From Igneacidithiobacillus sp041146875 (GTDB lineage: Bacteria > Pseudomonadota > Gammaproteobacteria > Acidithiobacillales > Acidithiobacillaceae), in the NCBI RefSeq assembly GCF_041146875.1, contig NZ_JBFRXP010000003.1, forward strand, positions 1 through 64,000: a DNA stretch of 64,000 nucleotides, read 5' to 3'. Made by a program: the position numbers and the translations under genes. Below, in pieces: positions 1 through 8,809 of this stretch. The notes beneath the pieces were generated by a model. The model did no database searches. It was not told the DNA's origin and worked only from the letters and a program-made list of their open reading frames with translations. How positions within the stretch are numbered: position 1 is the stretch's first letter; every line of letters begins with the position of its first letter.

Positions 1-993
1 CCACCGACCCCCGTGCGTCCGGGGAAAAGCACGGTCAGCACCGAGGGCGAAGTCCACGACCGCATCAATCCCGACTGGCCCACGCTCTACACCGCCGATC
101 AACTCCCCTACGGTCTGGGACCCAGGGTGCCAATGATGGCCATTTCGCCCTGGAGCAAGGGCGGCTATGTCTGCTCCGAGGTCTTTGACCATACCTCGGT
201 GATCCGCTTTATCGAGAAACGCTTCGGTGTCAGTGAACCCAACATCACCCCCTGGCGACGGGCGGTCTGTGGCGATCTGAGTTCGGCCTTTGACTTCTCC
301 CGCCCAGATGATCGCTTCGTGTCCCTGCCCAGTACCAAGCACTACGTCGCCACGGTACATCATGAATCGACCCTAGCGGCGCCAGTGGTACCCGAGGAGC
401 AGCCCGTGGCCATTCATCCCCAGGAGGCTGGGCTGCGCCGTCGTCGTCCCCTGGCTTATGCCACCCGCCTACACCTACGGGCGCAAGCCGAAGGCGTCGA
501 GCTCCATATCCACAACCCTGCACCCGTGGGCGTGGTCTGTACCGCTTATTGGGAAGGCAGTCATGCGCTGCCGCATCACTATACCGTTGGCGCTGGCGCG
601 CAGCTCAAGGACACCCTGCGTTCCCCCAACGGGCAAGATCTCGCGCTTATGGTCTACGGCCCCGATGGCTTTATCCGCGGCCTCTACGGTAAAGGCGCTT
701 CGCCCCTACAAGTAGATGCCGAGGGGCTGCGTACTGGCGACCTGCGTCTCACCTTGCATAGTAACGCCACGCAACAGATCGAGATTCGCGATCGAGTCTA
801 CGGGCAAGACAGTCGCCGCTTCAGCCTTGCGGCGGGCGAAACCCGCGAAGTCCTCTGGCCGCTGGCGAGCAGCCATCACTGGTATGACCTGGAAGTGCAG
901 ACTCACAGCCACCGCTGGCAGCTTGCCGGCCATGTGGAAACCGGCGAGGAAAGCTGGTCCGATCCCGCCAATACGAAACCAGTGTTGATCTGA
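1..993 (+). CDS. Phospholipase C, phosphocholine-specific type (C-terminal part)
   Basis: The reading frame is open from the first base of the window, so the 5' part is missing; 330 codons are visible. Residues about 1-100 match the end of the phosphoesterase domain of bacterial non-haemolytic/haemolytic phospholipase C, including the stretch GPRVPMMAISPWSKGG followed by FDHTSVIRFIEKRFG and NITPWRRAVCGDL. The rest looks like two beta-rich C-terminal domains of the DUF756 type (about residues 140-230 and 235-320). Family members are usually exported by the Tat pathway and cleave phosphatidylcholine or sphingomyelin head groups; substrate here is inferred. A weak hairpin (arms GCTAGGA and TCCTAGC, about 998-1034) follows the stop but has no T-run. 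The first GTG at 13 is internal, not a start. Identity is fairly secure; exact substrate is not. Confidence 0.85.
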   Translation, partial: PPTPVRPGKSTVSTEGEVHDRINPDWPTLYTADQLPYGLGPRVPMMAISPWSKGGYVCSEVFDHTSVIRFIEKRFGVSEPNITPWRRAVCGDLSSAFDFSRPDDRFVSLPSTKHYVATVHHESTLAAPVVPEEQPVAIHPQEAGLRRRRPLAYATRLHLRAQAEGVELHIHNPAPVGVVCTAYWEGSHALPHHYTVGAGAQLKDTLRSPNGQDLALMVYGPDGFIRGLYGKGASPLQVDAEGLRTGDLRLTLHSNATQQIEIRDRVYGQDSRRFSLAAGETREVLWPLASSHHWYDLEVQTHSHRWQLAGHVETGEESWSDPANTKPVLI

Positions 994-1321
994 GTAGCGC
1001 TAGGACTTCGCGAGGGAGATCCTAGCCATGGCCACCATTATCATCGAACCAAGAATTGGCCGTAACCGCTTAGCCAACCCATCTACCGGAGGGATAATGC
1101 TCTCGCTACGCTGGGTTTTTCCCAGTGGAAGGGCAGGAGTTCTTGTAGGCGATGGTGGGGCTAGGTCGGCGGTTTTTCGAGGACATCACAAAGATAAGCG
1201 AAGGGTTCGACTCCATTGAGATCGCAGCTCTTGATCAAGGAGTAGATAGAGGCCGAAGGTTCTCCACTTCTAATGCGACTGACAATAAAATAATTTACTA
1301 TCAGTTAGTTAGGATATTTTT
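994..1321. other. Intergenic stretch without recognisable gene
   Basis: This 328-bp gap between the phospholipase gene and the tRNA-Glu holds a weak hairpin just after the phospholipase stop, a short CTGGG-TTTTT-CCCAG stem near 1107-1121, and an AT-rich block at about 1262-1322 directly beside the tRNA 3' end. Short open frames on the plus strand (for example from 1152) run into the tRNA and show no family motif. It may be decayed sequence; I see no gene I can support. Confidence 0.5.
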
Positions 1322-1397
1322 TGGCGCTCCCAAGGGGTTTCGAACCCCTGTTACCGACGTGAGAGGCCGGTGTCCTAGACCACTAGACGATGGGAGC
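1322..1397 (-). tRNA. tRNA-Glu (anticodon CTC)
   Basis: Read on the minus strand the sequence folds into a 76-nt tRNA with encoded CCA. The acceptor stem pairs GCTCCCA with TGGGAGC and the discriminator base is G. The T-arm carries GGGGTTCGAACCCC. The anticodon stem CCGGC/GTCGG holds the loop CTCTCAC, giving anticodon CTC, which reads GAG glutamate codons. Overall layout closely follows Escherichia coli tRNA-Glu. The 3' end faces the AT-rich gap at lower coordinates. Confidence 0.95.
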
Positions 1398-1494
1398 TAG
1401 TTTCTCAAACTGAAGAGCCGCAGAAGATACACCATCACGGCGCCCATTCGCAAGAAGCAGCCTCTTCCAAGCAAGCACGTCATCGTGACGAAAA

Positions 1495-1534
1495 TCGTTC
1501 CTGTGGTTCGTTCCTGTGGTGTCGTTCCTGTGGT
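1495..1534. repeat. Three direct copies of a 13-mer upstream of fdxA
   Basis: TCGTTCCTGTGGT occurs at 1495-1507, 1508-1520 and 1522-1534, the first two abutting and the third one base further on. It lies about 80 nt before the fdxA start. It may be a slipped-strand duplication or a set of direct-repeat protein sites; no function can be assigned from sequence. Confidence 0.8.
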
Positions 1535-1615
1535 AGGCAAAACGGCAACGCCTAGGATAGAATACGCGGCTACTCGTGGCGTTGCCCAGTCCAATAGAAT
1601 CAGGAGCCCCTGCCC

Positions 1616-1939
1616 ATGACCTACGTGGTTACCGAGTCGTGCATTAAATGTAAGTACACCGATTGTGTTGATGTGTGCCCTGTGGATTGCTTCCGCGAGG
1701 GACCGAACTTTCTGGTTATCGATCCCGACGAGTGCATCGATTGCACTCTCTGCGAGCCAGAATGCCCGGCTGCAGCGATTTTCCGCGATGATGATCTCCC
1801 GGAAGGCCAGGACGATTTCATTGCCATCAATGCCCGTCTAGCAAAAACCTGGCCTGCTATCATTCAAAAGAAAAATGCCCCCGCAGATGCTGATGAATGG
1901 TTAGAGGTGCAGGACAAACGGGCGCTGCTCGAAGAGTGA
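1616..1939 (+). CDS. fdxA: 7Fe ferredoxin FdxA
   Basis: This 107-aa protein is a cytoplasmic electron carrier with one [3Fe-4S] and one [4Fe-4S] cluster. The cysteine pattern matches Azotobacter ferredoxin I shifted by one: C9, C17, C21 and C50 with an extra C25, then C40, C43 and C46; C12 is additional. Length is typical for the family (about 107 aa). The start is supported by AGGAG nine bases before the ATG. The 3' end overlaps the next gene by four bases (GTGA), so the two are translationally coupled, although ferredoxin and an ABC exporter have no obvious shared task. Three 13-bp direct repeats lie upstream. The redox partner cannot be told from the sequence. Confidence 0.93.
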   Translation: MTYVVTESCIKCKYTDCVDVCPVDCFREGPNFLVIDPDECIDCTLCEPECPAAAIFRDDDLPEGQDDFIAINARLAKTWPAIIQKKNAPADADEWLEVQDKRALLEE

Positions 1940-3633
1940 GCGCAGCACGGCGGGGTTGGCTGCACTCCGCCACTTTCCGGCGGTTTTTGCAGTTCTTCCG
2001 GCCCTATCGCGGGTCGATCACTATTGCCCTACTCTTCATGACCCTGTCTGGTCTCGCCAGCGGCGCGAGCGCCTACGTGGTCAAACCCATACTCGATCAC
2101 ATCTTTATTGATCGCCAAGCGGGCATGTTGCTCTGGTTACCCTTGCTGGTGATCGCGATCTACGCTGTGAAGGGCTTTGCCGACTACTCCGGCGGGGTGA
2201 TCCTGGCGCGCATGGAAGAAGATATCCTGCGCCAGCTGCGCGAGCAGCTCTACGCCCACACCCTGCGTCTATCGTTGCCCACCCTACTCAAACAGAGTCA
2301 GGGCAGCACCCTCTCGCGCATGAGCCTCGATTTGACCCTCCTACAGCAAAGTCTCTCGGTGCTTGCGCGTTTTTTCCTCTCGGGGGTGCAAATTCTCGCC
2401 CTGATTGGCGTTGCCTTCTATATGAGTTGGTCGTTAGCGCTCATTTGCCTAGGCACCCTGCCCCTCGCTTTCTACCCCCTCATTCGCTTTGGTCAAAGTC
2501 TGCGTCGGCGCGGGCATGAGCAGCAGGAACAGATGGGCGACATCCTTGGCCAATTTGCCGAGAGCCTACGTGGTGTGGAGGTCATCAAAAGCCAGGGAAC
2601 CGAGGGCTTCGAGGCAAAGCGCTTTGCTGGCCTTGCGGAAATGTACTACCGCTTGATGATGCGCATCGTACGCATCCAGAAGGCCAGCACACCAGTGATG
2701 GAGCTGATTGCCGCCCTGGGGATTGCCGTTACCATTTATCTGGGTGGGCATCAGGTAGTGAGCGGTGCGATGACTACGGGTGCTTTTTTTGCTTTCCTCA
2801 CCGCCTTGGCCATGGTCTACGAACCGCTGCGTCAGCTTTCCTCGGCCAATAATCAATTACAGCAGGGTTTATCAGCGGCCGACCGCCTGTTTCAGTGGCT
2901 GGATCAGAAACTCGAGCCACAGAGCAGTGAAGATTCTCGCAAACAATTTGGCTCCTGGCGCTGCCACAAGCTGAGTTTGCGCTACGCCGGGGAAACCGTG
3001 CTACAAGGCTTGGACATCAAAATCCCCGCTGGCAGTTTCACCGTCATTGCCGGGGCCAGTGGCAGCGGCAAGACCAGCCTGCTGCGCGTCATCCTCGGAC
3101 TCTTATCCGTTGACATGGGAGAGATATGGATCGGTGAGCAGCCCGCCAATAGGCTATCCCTGCGCAGCTACCGACAGCATTTTGCCTACGTCCCACAGGA
3201 GCCCCTGCTCTTTTCTGGAACGGTGCTGGAAAACATCGCCTATGCCGACCCGCAGCCGGATCGCAAACGGGCGGAAGACGCCGCACACGCTGCCCATTGT
3301 TGGGAATTTTTGTCCAGCATTGGCGGACTGGACGCCTCAGTACAGGGACACGGGAGTAACTTTTCCGGAGGTCAACGCCAGCGGCTGGCGATCGCCCGCG
3401 CCCTCTACCAGCAACGCCCTTTTCTGGTTCTCGACGAAGCCACCAGCGCCCTCGACAGCGAAAGCGAGCAGCGCATCCTTGAGACCCTGGCAACGCTACG
3501 CGGCAAGATCACCATCATCGTCGCCGCCCATCGCGAAGCCAGTCTGGCACTGGCGGACCAGATCATCCGCCTGGATCGCGGCCAGATGGACCATGATGAC
3601 GCCGACGCGGGATTTTCCCCAGCCAATACCTGA
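1936..3633 (+). CDS. msbA: MsbA-like lipid A/ABC exporter (TMD-NBD half transporter)
   Basis: This 565-aa half transporter has an N-terminal six-helix ABC exporter domain (residues about 15-320) and a C-terminal ATPase domain. Visible motifs are Walker A GASGSGKT (residues 373-380), the signature FSGGQRQR (from 476) and Walker B FLVLDEATSALD (from 496). Such proteins work as homodimers in the inner membrane; MsbA flips lipid A core, and that assignment is likely but not proven, as other lipid or peptide exporters look alike. I chose the GTG at 1936, which overlaps the fdxA stop, rather than an in-frame upstream start inside fdxA. The last 71 bp are antisense to the end of the convergent transglutaminase gene. 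Confidence 0.85.
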   Translation: MSAARRGWLHSATFRRFLQFFRPYRGSITIALLFMTLSGLASGASAYVVKPILDHIFIDRQAGMLLWLPLLVIAIYAVKGFADYSGGVILARMEEDILRQLREQLYAHTLRLSLPTLLKQSQGSTLSRMSLDLTLLQQSLSVLARFFLSGVQILALIGVAFYMSWSLALICLGTLPLAFYPLIRFGQSLRRRGHEQQEQMGDILGQFAESLRGVEVIKSQGTEGFEAKRFAGLAEMYYRLMMRIVRIQKASTPVMELIAALGIAVTIYLGGHQVVSGAMTTGAFFAFLTALAMVYEPLRQLSSANNQLQQGLSAADRLFQWLDQKLEPQSSEDSRKQFGSWRCHKLSLRYAGETVLQGLDIKIPAGSFTVIAGASGSGKTSLLRVILGLLSVDMGEIWIGEQPANRLSLRSYRQHFAYVPQEPLLFSGTVLENIAYADPQPDRKRAEDAAHAAHCWEFLSSIGGLDASVQGHGSNFSGGQRQRLAIARALYQQRPFLVLDEATSALDSESEQRILETLATLRGKITIIVAAHREASLALADQIIRLDRGQMDHDDADAGFSPANT

Positions 3634-5542
3634 GTCGTTCTTCTCCCCTTGCATCAGGATTCGGTCCATAGCGCTGCAAAAGAATTGCCGTGTGCAGTTC
3701 CGTACGCTCGGCCTCGGCCATCGGTATCTGGTCTAACCAGGGCGTTTCTTGCCCCGGTCGGGTATCGCGCAGTCCACTGCGCCGTAGCAGATGAATTGCT
3801 CGATGCCGGAAGCGCGCTTCGGCACTGGGTTTCACTGCCGCACGCCGACGCCACCACCACAGCAACACAACGACGAATGGCACCGTCAGATACCAAGGCG
3901 ATAATTCGGACCAACGGCTTTGCATGCTCGGGAAAGCGGAGTGGTTTCGCTGTCCACTTCCCTGCAACAGACTTCCAGCAGCCAGCCAAGCCTGACGCTG
4001 TTTGGCTGGAGTGAAATTGATCACCCAGTTCAGCCACTCCCATTGCAGCCAACTCCAGATCTGCCCGCTTGCGGAAAATTGGCTGTTTGCCGCAGTACTC
4101 GGGCCAGACGCTTCACCAGTAGCGCCAGCGGGGGTGGCATCGAGCAGGACCCAACGCCCCTGCAACCAAGCCTGCACCCAAGCATGCGCCATACTCTGCC
4201 GCACTACCCAGAAATTCCCGTAGGAATCGTATTGTCCGCCATGGTAGCCGACCACCACCCGCGCCGGCACGCCATCCAGGCGCAACAAGGTGGCGAGCCC
4301 GGCGGCGTAATACTCGCAGAAACCACTGTGGCTATGGAGCAGAAAATCCGCCAGGTTTTGCCCCTGGGGATAGGCTGCGGGTGCTTGCAGGCTATAACGG
4401 AAGGACGGACCGCGTAGCCAGGCAAGAATGCGTTGGGTTGTTTGCTCTGGCGTGTTGCCGCGCAGCGTGCTTGCCAACTGGCGAATCTGCGGATTGATCT
4501 GTGCGGGAAGCTGCAGGGCGGCCTGCCCTTGCCCTACTGAATAGCAGGTCGCCCTTGTGCCTGACCAGGCGTTATAGCGAAAGGCGCCATTCTGTGTGCT
4601 CTGCAAACGCGTTCCAGAGGCGTCTTGTTCTACAGGGAGGGCGCCTTCCATGCGCAAGGGACTCGTCAGGGCAAACAGATAGTCATGATGCCCAGGGCTA
4701 AGGAGAATTTTCTGCTGCCAGACTGGCTGCCCGGTGTTGCGGCAATCCGCCGCGACATGACCGGGCTGCCAATGTACCCCGCCATCATCCTGCCAGAGAA
4801 TGGCGCCCATCCAGTACATTTTGCTCGCGGGCAGAGTCGGACCCTGTATCTGCGCGCGAAAGGCAACGGCAGGGTCCAATTGCAAGGACTGGATATGTGC
4901 CGGGTCGAGACTAGGCGAAAAGCCGCTTGCCGCTGCCCCAACTCCGCCTCCCCAATGCCAAAGCGGTGTGGGCGTGCGCGGCAAGAGGAGAAAAAACAGG
5001 CCCATCACCGGCACTAGGAAGAGCACAAAGACCATAGCAAAAAATAGAAGGCGCAACAGATCCGCGTTCGCTACCCGCCTTCCCTCCTCCCGTCGCGCAT
5101 CGAGGAACGCTTGCCAGAGCAGCGCCAGGAGCAGCAAAAAGAGTTCGAGCAGAAAATAGACCCCCAGGGCAAGGTCGACGCGGATCCAAGCCGCCAGCCC
5201 CATACCGAGCAACAATAGTGCAGCGATCTGAAACAAGTCGCGAGTACCGCGCATTTCCAGCGTTTTGACGGCGAGGAGCACATAGAGGCTGGCAGCCCCC
5301 ATCTGCAACCAGTTACCCCAACCGGCAGTGAGATTGGCAAGCAAAAGCAAGGCAACAGTAATGAGAAAACGTGTTCCGCCACGCAGAGTTGCAAAAGGGA
5401 GCAGGCCGCCCCGCAGAATGACCCAAAGCTCCGCCAGCAACCACAGCAGCGTGGGCCATTGCCAGGACAGATGCTGCAAGGCAAGAAAGAGTGTCGTGCC
5501 AATCAGCAATAGCAGGGTGGGGATCAGGGTAGACGCCTTCAT
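3563..5542 (-). CDS. TgpA-like membrane transglutaminase (DUF3488 + transglutaminase core + DUF4129)
   Basis: The 659-aa protein begins with several membrane helices (about residues 5-190), has a periplasmic transglutaminase-like domain, then a further membrane helix near residue 550 and a short cytoplasmic tail. The papain-like catalytic triad is visible: C409 in GFCEYYA, H453 in HAWVQ and D468 in LLDATP. Pseudomonas aeruginosa TgpA is the best known relative; its substrate is not settled. The ATG at 5542 overlaps the stop of the DUF58 gene (ATGA), which decides the start. With moxR and DUF58 this forms the common MoxR-DUF58-transglutaminase set. The 3' end overlaps the convergent msbA-like gene by 71 bp. 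Confidence 0.9.
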   Translation of the reverse strand: MKASTLIPTLLLLIGTTLFLALQHLSWQWPTLLWLLAELWVILRGGLLPFATLRGGTRFLITVALLLLANLTAGWGNWLQMGAASLYVLLAVKTLEMRGTRDLFQIAALLLLGMGLAAWIRVDLALGVYFLLELFLLLLALLWQAFLDARREEGRRVANADLLRLLFFAMVFVLFLVPVMGLFFLLLPRTPTPLWHWGGGVGAAASGFSPSLDPAHIQSLQLDPAVAFRAQIQGPTLPASKMYWMGAILWQDDGGVHWQPGHVAADCRNTGQPVWQQKILLSPGHHDYLFALTSPLRMEGALPVEQDASGTRLQSTQNGAFRYNAWSGTRATCYSVGQGQAALQLPAQINPQIRQLASTLRGNTPEQTTQRILAWLRGPSFRYSLQAPAAYPQGQNLADFLLHSHSGFCEYYAAGLATLLRLDGVPARVVVGYHGGQYDSYGNFWVVRQSMAHAWVQAWLQGRWVLLDATPAGATGEASGPSTAANSQFSASGQIWSWLQWEWLNWVINFTPAKQRQAWLAAGSLLQGSGQRNHSAFPSMQSRWSELSPWYLTVPFVVVLLWWWRRRAAVKPSAEARFRHRAIHLLRRSGLRDTRPGQETPWLDQIPMAEAERTELHTAILLQRYGPNPDARGEERLRYWLGKIPRRRHHGPSGRDPGG

Positions 5543-6504
5543 CGCCAGAACCACCAGCGCGACACGTTGCCGGAAATTGGAGTCGCAGCCAGAAACGGTG
5601 CCTGTCGCGCCAGCGCCCAGAGTGCCTCCCGATAGCCGGCTTGACCACGTCCGTGCCAGGTTCCAGCCGGCAATGATAGACGCCAGGTCATGTTCTGAGA
5701 CAGCGCGCTATCCAGTCCGCTGCGCAGAGCGATCAAGCGTTGTTCGTGGTCCAGCGCCTGCAGCGCGGCCGCCTGATAATCGAGCATTACCATTATCCCC
5801 TGCTCTGCCTCACGCTCTAAGACCGGCAGGCTGGGCGGGAGCGCAAAGCCGGATCGCCAATCACTGCGCCGCCAGTAGACACGACCGAGGCTCTCGTTAG
5901 GCAAGCGCGGACGCAAGGCAATCACCTCTCCCGTTCCCGACGCTGCGCTACGTTGTTCCGATGATTCCTCCGCTAGCACAGGCGGCACGCCCCCATCTCT
6001 GGCACGTGGGGCTACCCAGGGTGCATCCTGCGTAGGAAAATCCAGGCGTTGACCACGCCAAACAAAAGCGAAGGGGAAAGAGGATCCCAACAAGAGTTGT
6101 GGTAAAAATAACTGCCCACGCTGCGTTGGGCGCCAAGACAAGCTCAACTCGCTGCTACTTCGTCCAGGCAGTCGCGCGATTTGCGCACGTACTGGAGCCA
6201 AACGCAGCTCCAGCAACCAAACCGTCCACGGATGCGGGTTGCATACGCGAAATTGCAGCTGCCCCTCTTCCCCCTGCAATAACAATTGTCCCGGCAACAG
6301 GCTGACGTCCAGGGAGCGAAGGTTCAACAGCGCCGCAAGGCCTGACAGTATCATCAGCGCCAGCATCATGGAGACCAACAGAAACAACATATTGTTGCCG
6401 GTGTTCACGGCAGCGAAGCCAATCGCCAGAGTGAATGCAACGAAGAGCTTACCGGCGCGGGAGAGTTTTACCTCCCGCCGCTTTACTCGGCGAAACCCCA
6501 GCAT
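5539..6504 (-). CDS. DUF58 domain protein
   Basis: This 321-aa protein has two adjacent hydrophobic helices near residues 20-65 and a C-terminal DUF58 region, a von Willebrand A-like fold usually found beside MoxR ATPases. It includes the typical QRGQLFLPQLLLGSSFPFAF segment in which the family conserves R-G-x-F/P positions. It is probably membrane-anchored and acts with the MoxR ATPase and the transglutaminase encoded on either side. The 5' end overlaps moxR by 22 bp and the 3' end overlaps the transglutaminase start by four. No enzymatic role is known for the family. Confidence 0.88.
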   Translation of the reverse strand: MLGFRRVKRREVKLSRAGKLFVAFTLAIGFAAVNTGNNMLFLLVSMMLALMILSGLAALLNLRSLDVSLLPGQLLLQGEEGQLQFRVCNPHPWTVWLLELRLAPVRAQIARLPGRSSSELSLSWRPTQRGQLFLPQLLLGSSFPFAFVWRGQRLDFPTQDAPWVAPRARDGGVPPVLAEESSEQRSAASGTGEVIALRPRLPNESLGRVYWRRSDWRSGFALPPSLPVLEREAEQGIMVMLDYQAAALQALDHEQRLIALRSGLDSALSQNMTWRLSLPAGTWHGRGQAGYREALWALARQAPFLAATPISGNVSRWWFWR

Positions 6505-7394
6505 GTTCGCAGCAGATCATTGAGCTGTGCACGCGGATCGCCAGGATTGCGCCAGCGCAAGCGATGTCCCAGCACCGCCGGCGCAACGGCGCGCAGGTCT
6601 TCCGGCGCGACAAAATCCCGTTCTTGAAGATATGCCCAAGCGCGCAAGGCAGCTTGCAGGGCTAACAGACCCCGAGGTGAAATCCCGAAGCGCAGACTGG
6701 CGTCCCGCCGACTTTGCTCCGCTAGATCAAGCAGCATCCCGCGAATTTCGGGGCTCAGGAAGACCTGCTTTGCGCTCCGTTGCCAGTCTTGGAGAGCACT
6801 GGCTGTCGCTAGGGTTTGTACCGCCTGCGGCAGCAACGCCTCGCCGCAGAGCAGACGCTCTTCTGCATCACGACTCGGATAGCCCAGGGACAGCGACAAA
6901 AGAAAACGGTCCAATTGATTTTCTGGCAGAGGAAAGACGCCATCGAACTCTTGCGGGTTCTGGGTAGCAATGACAAAAAATGGTTGCGGAAGAGGATAGC
7001 AGGCGCCTTCCAGGGAGACTTGTCCTTCTGCCATTGCCTCCATGAGCGCCGACTGCGCCCGCGGCGGCGCACGATTGATCTCGTCTACCAAAAGCAGCGC
7101 ATGAAAGATGGGGCCGGCACGAAAAACGAAGGACCGCTGCGCCGGATCATAGAAATTACTGCCGAGGATATCGCCGGGCAGGATGTCCGCCGTCATCTGC
7201 AGGCGCGCAAACGGGAGGTCGAGGGAACGGGCCAAGCCCAGAGCCAGGGTTGTTTTACCCAAACCCGGAAGATCTTCGAGTAAGACATGCCCCCCTGCAA
7301 TCAACGCGGTCAGCACTAGACGGATCTCTGGTTCTTTATCGAGAACGATCTGGGAGAGCTGCCGCAACAGCGCGACAGGACTCATCTGCGTCAC
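6483..7394 (-). CDS. MoxR-type AAA+ ATPase
   Basis: The 303-aa protein has a Walker A motif GLGKTTLALGLAR in the first 55 residues, Walker B LLLVDEINRAPP, and sensor-type ATQNPQEFDGVFPLPENQLDRF, all diagnostic of MoxR ATPases. These act as chaperone-like motors that mature partner proteins, often with VWA/DUF58 partners. Its start overlaps the gcvPB stop by four bases, which places it in the same transcription unit as the glycine cleavage genes although the functions seem unrelated. Confidence 0.93.
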   Translation of the reverse strand: MTQMSPVALLRQLSQIVLDKEPEIRLVLTALIAGGHVLLEDLPGLGKTTLALGLARSLDLPFARLQMTADILPGDILGSNFYDPAQRSFVFRAGPIFHALLLVDEINRAPPRAQSALMEAMAEGQVSLEGACYPLPQPFFVIATQNPQEFDGVFPLPENQLDRFLLSLSLGYPSRDAEERLLCGEALLPQAVQTLATASALQDWQRSAKQVFLSPEIRGMLLDLAEQSRRDASLRFGISPRGLLALQAALRAWAYLQERDFVAPEDLRAVAPAVLGHRLRWRNPGDPRAQLNDLLRTCWGFAE

Positions 7395-8809
7395 TCTGCA
7401 ACCTGTAGGCGTCTGGCCGCGAGAGTTTCATCGACACGTTGCACGGGAAGATTTTGCGGGGCGTTTTTCAGCAGCTCCGGTTCCTCCAGGGCTTCGCGTC
7501 GAATCTGTGCCATGACCTCCAGGAAGCGGTCCAGGGTCGCCTTGCTTTCGGTCTCAGTAGGCTCGATGAGCAAGCATTCAGGCACCAACTGCGGAAAATA
7601 GATAGTCGGTGCGTGAATACCAAAGTCTAGCAGGCGCTTCGCCACATCCAGGGCGCGTACGCCGGTCGCTTTCTGTAGATCCTGCACCGAGATGATGAAT
7701 TCATGGCTGGCACGCCGCTCCGGAAAGGCCAATTGGTAGCCTAAGCGCTGCAAGCCCTGCATCAGGTAGTTGGCATTGAGGGCAGCATAGGCAGAGACAC
7801 GGCGCAAACCAGCGTGACCGAGACGGCGAATATAGGCGTGGGCGCGCAGCAGCACCGCGATATTGCCGCCATAGGCACTCAGTTGACCGATAGTCTGCGG
7901 CCGCTCCGCCAATGTTTCCCAGCGATAGGCGCCGGCTTCACCCACAATCCGCGGCACCGGCAGGTAGGGCACCAGCCGCGGCGCGACGGCAACGGCACCG
8001 GAACCCGGCCCGCCGCCGCCATGAGGGGTTGCAAAGGTCTTGTGTAGATTCAAGTGCATGACATCAAAACCCATCTCGCCGGGCTTCACTCGCCCGAGGA
8101 TGGCATTGAGATTGGCACCGTCATAGTAGAGCAGCGCGCCGGCAGCATGAACCAGCGCGGCAACCTCCCGAATCTGCCGTTCGAAGACGCCCAGGGTGGA
8201 CGGGTTGGTGAGCATGATCCCGGCAACATCCGGTCCCAGAGCGTCGCGCAACGCACCGAGATCCAAGTCGCCGTCCGGCAGGTTGGGCAATTCGGTGACG
8301 GTAAATCCGGCCATTCGCGCGCTGGCGGGGTTGGTCCCATGCGCCGCTTGCGGAATGAGAATCCGCTGGCGCGCATGATCGCCGCGCGCCTGATGGTAGG
8401 CGCGGATCATCGCTACACCGGCCAGTTCGCCCTGCGCCCCCGCTGCAGGGCTCAGACTGACCGCTGCCATGCCAGTCAAATCGGCAAGCCAGTCCTGTAG
8501 CTCCGCCAAGTTATGCAATAGTCCCTGCGCCGCTGGTGCTGGCGTTTGCGGATGCAAACGACTGAAACCCGGCAGCGTCGCCAACTCGTGAGCGATGCGC
8601 GGGTTGTACTTCATGGTGCAGGAGCCGAGTGGATAAAAATTGGTATCGATGGAGAAGTTCTTTTGACTGAGGCGCGTGTAATGGCGCAAAACCTCAAGCT
8701 CCGCCGGATTGGGCAAGGGCAAATCCGTGCGCAACAAGTGTGTGGGAATCATGACATCTGCCGGGCTTTGTTCCCGTACATGCTGGCAGGCAAAAATTGT
8801 TTCTTCCAT
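7391..8809 (-). CDS. gcvPB: Glycine dehydrogenase (decarboxylating) subunit 2
   Basis: This 472-aa protein is the C-terminal half of the two-subunit P-protein of the glycine cleavage system. The pyridoxal-phosphate lysine is K257 in the motif LNLHKTFATPHGGGGPG. The N-terminal LGSCTMKYNP motif is also typical of the subunit. It pairs with GcvPA to decarboxylate glycine and pass the aminomethyl group to lipoylated GcvH. Its ATG shares one base with the gcvPA stop, giving tight coupling and probably equal synthesis of the two subunits. Confidence 0.96.
   Translation of the reverse strand: MEETIFACQHVREQSPADVMIPTHLLRTDLPLPNPAELEVLRHYTRLSQKNFSIDTNFYPLGSCTMKYNPRIAHELATLPGFSRLHPQTPAPAAQGLLHNLAELQDWLADLTGMAAVSLSPAAGAQGELAGVAMIRAYHQARGDHARQRILIPQAAHGTNPASARMAGFTVTELPNLPDGDLDLGALRDALGPDVAGIMLTNPSTLGVFERQIREVAALVHAAGALLYYDGANLNAILGRVKPGEMGFDVMHLNLHKTFATPHGGGGPGSGAVAVAPRLVPYLPVPRIVGEAGAYRWETLAERPQTIGQLSAYGGNIAVLLRAHAYIRRLGHAGLRRVSAYAALNANYLMQGLQRLGYQLAFPERRASHEFIISVQDLQKATGVRALDVAKRLLDFGIHAPTIYFPQLVPECLLIEPTETESKATLDRFLEVMAQIRREALEEPELLKNAPQNLPVQRVDETLAARRLQVAE

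Noticed and set aside
1152..1400. Plus-strand frame of 82 codons near the tRNA
   Set aside because: It reads through the tRNA-Glu gene and shows no family motif.
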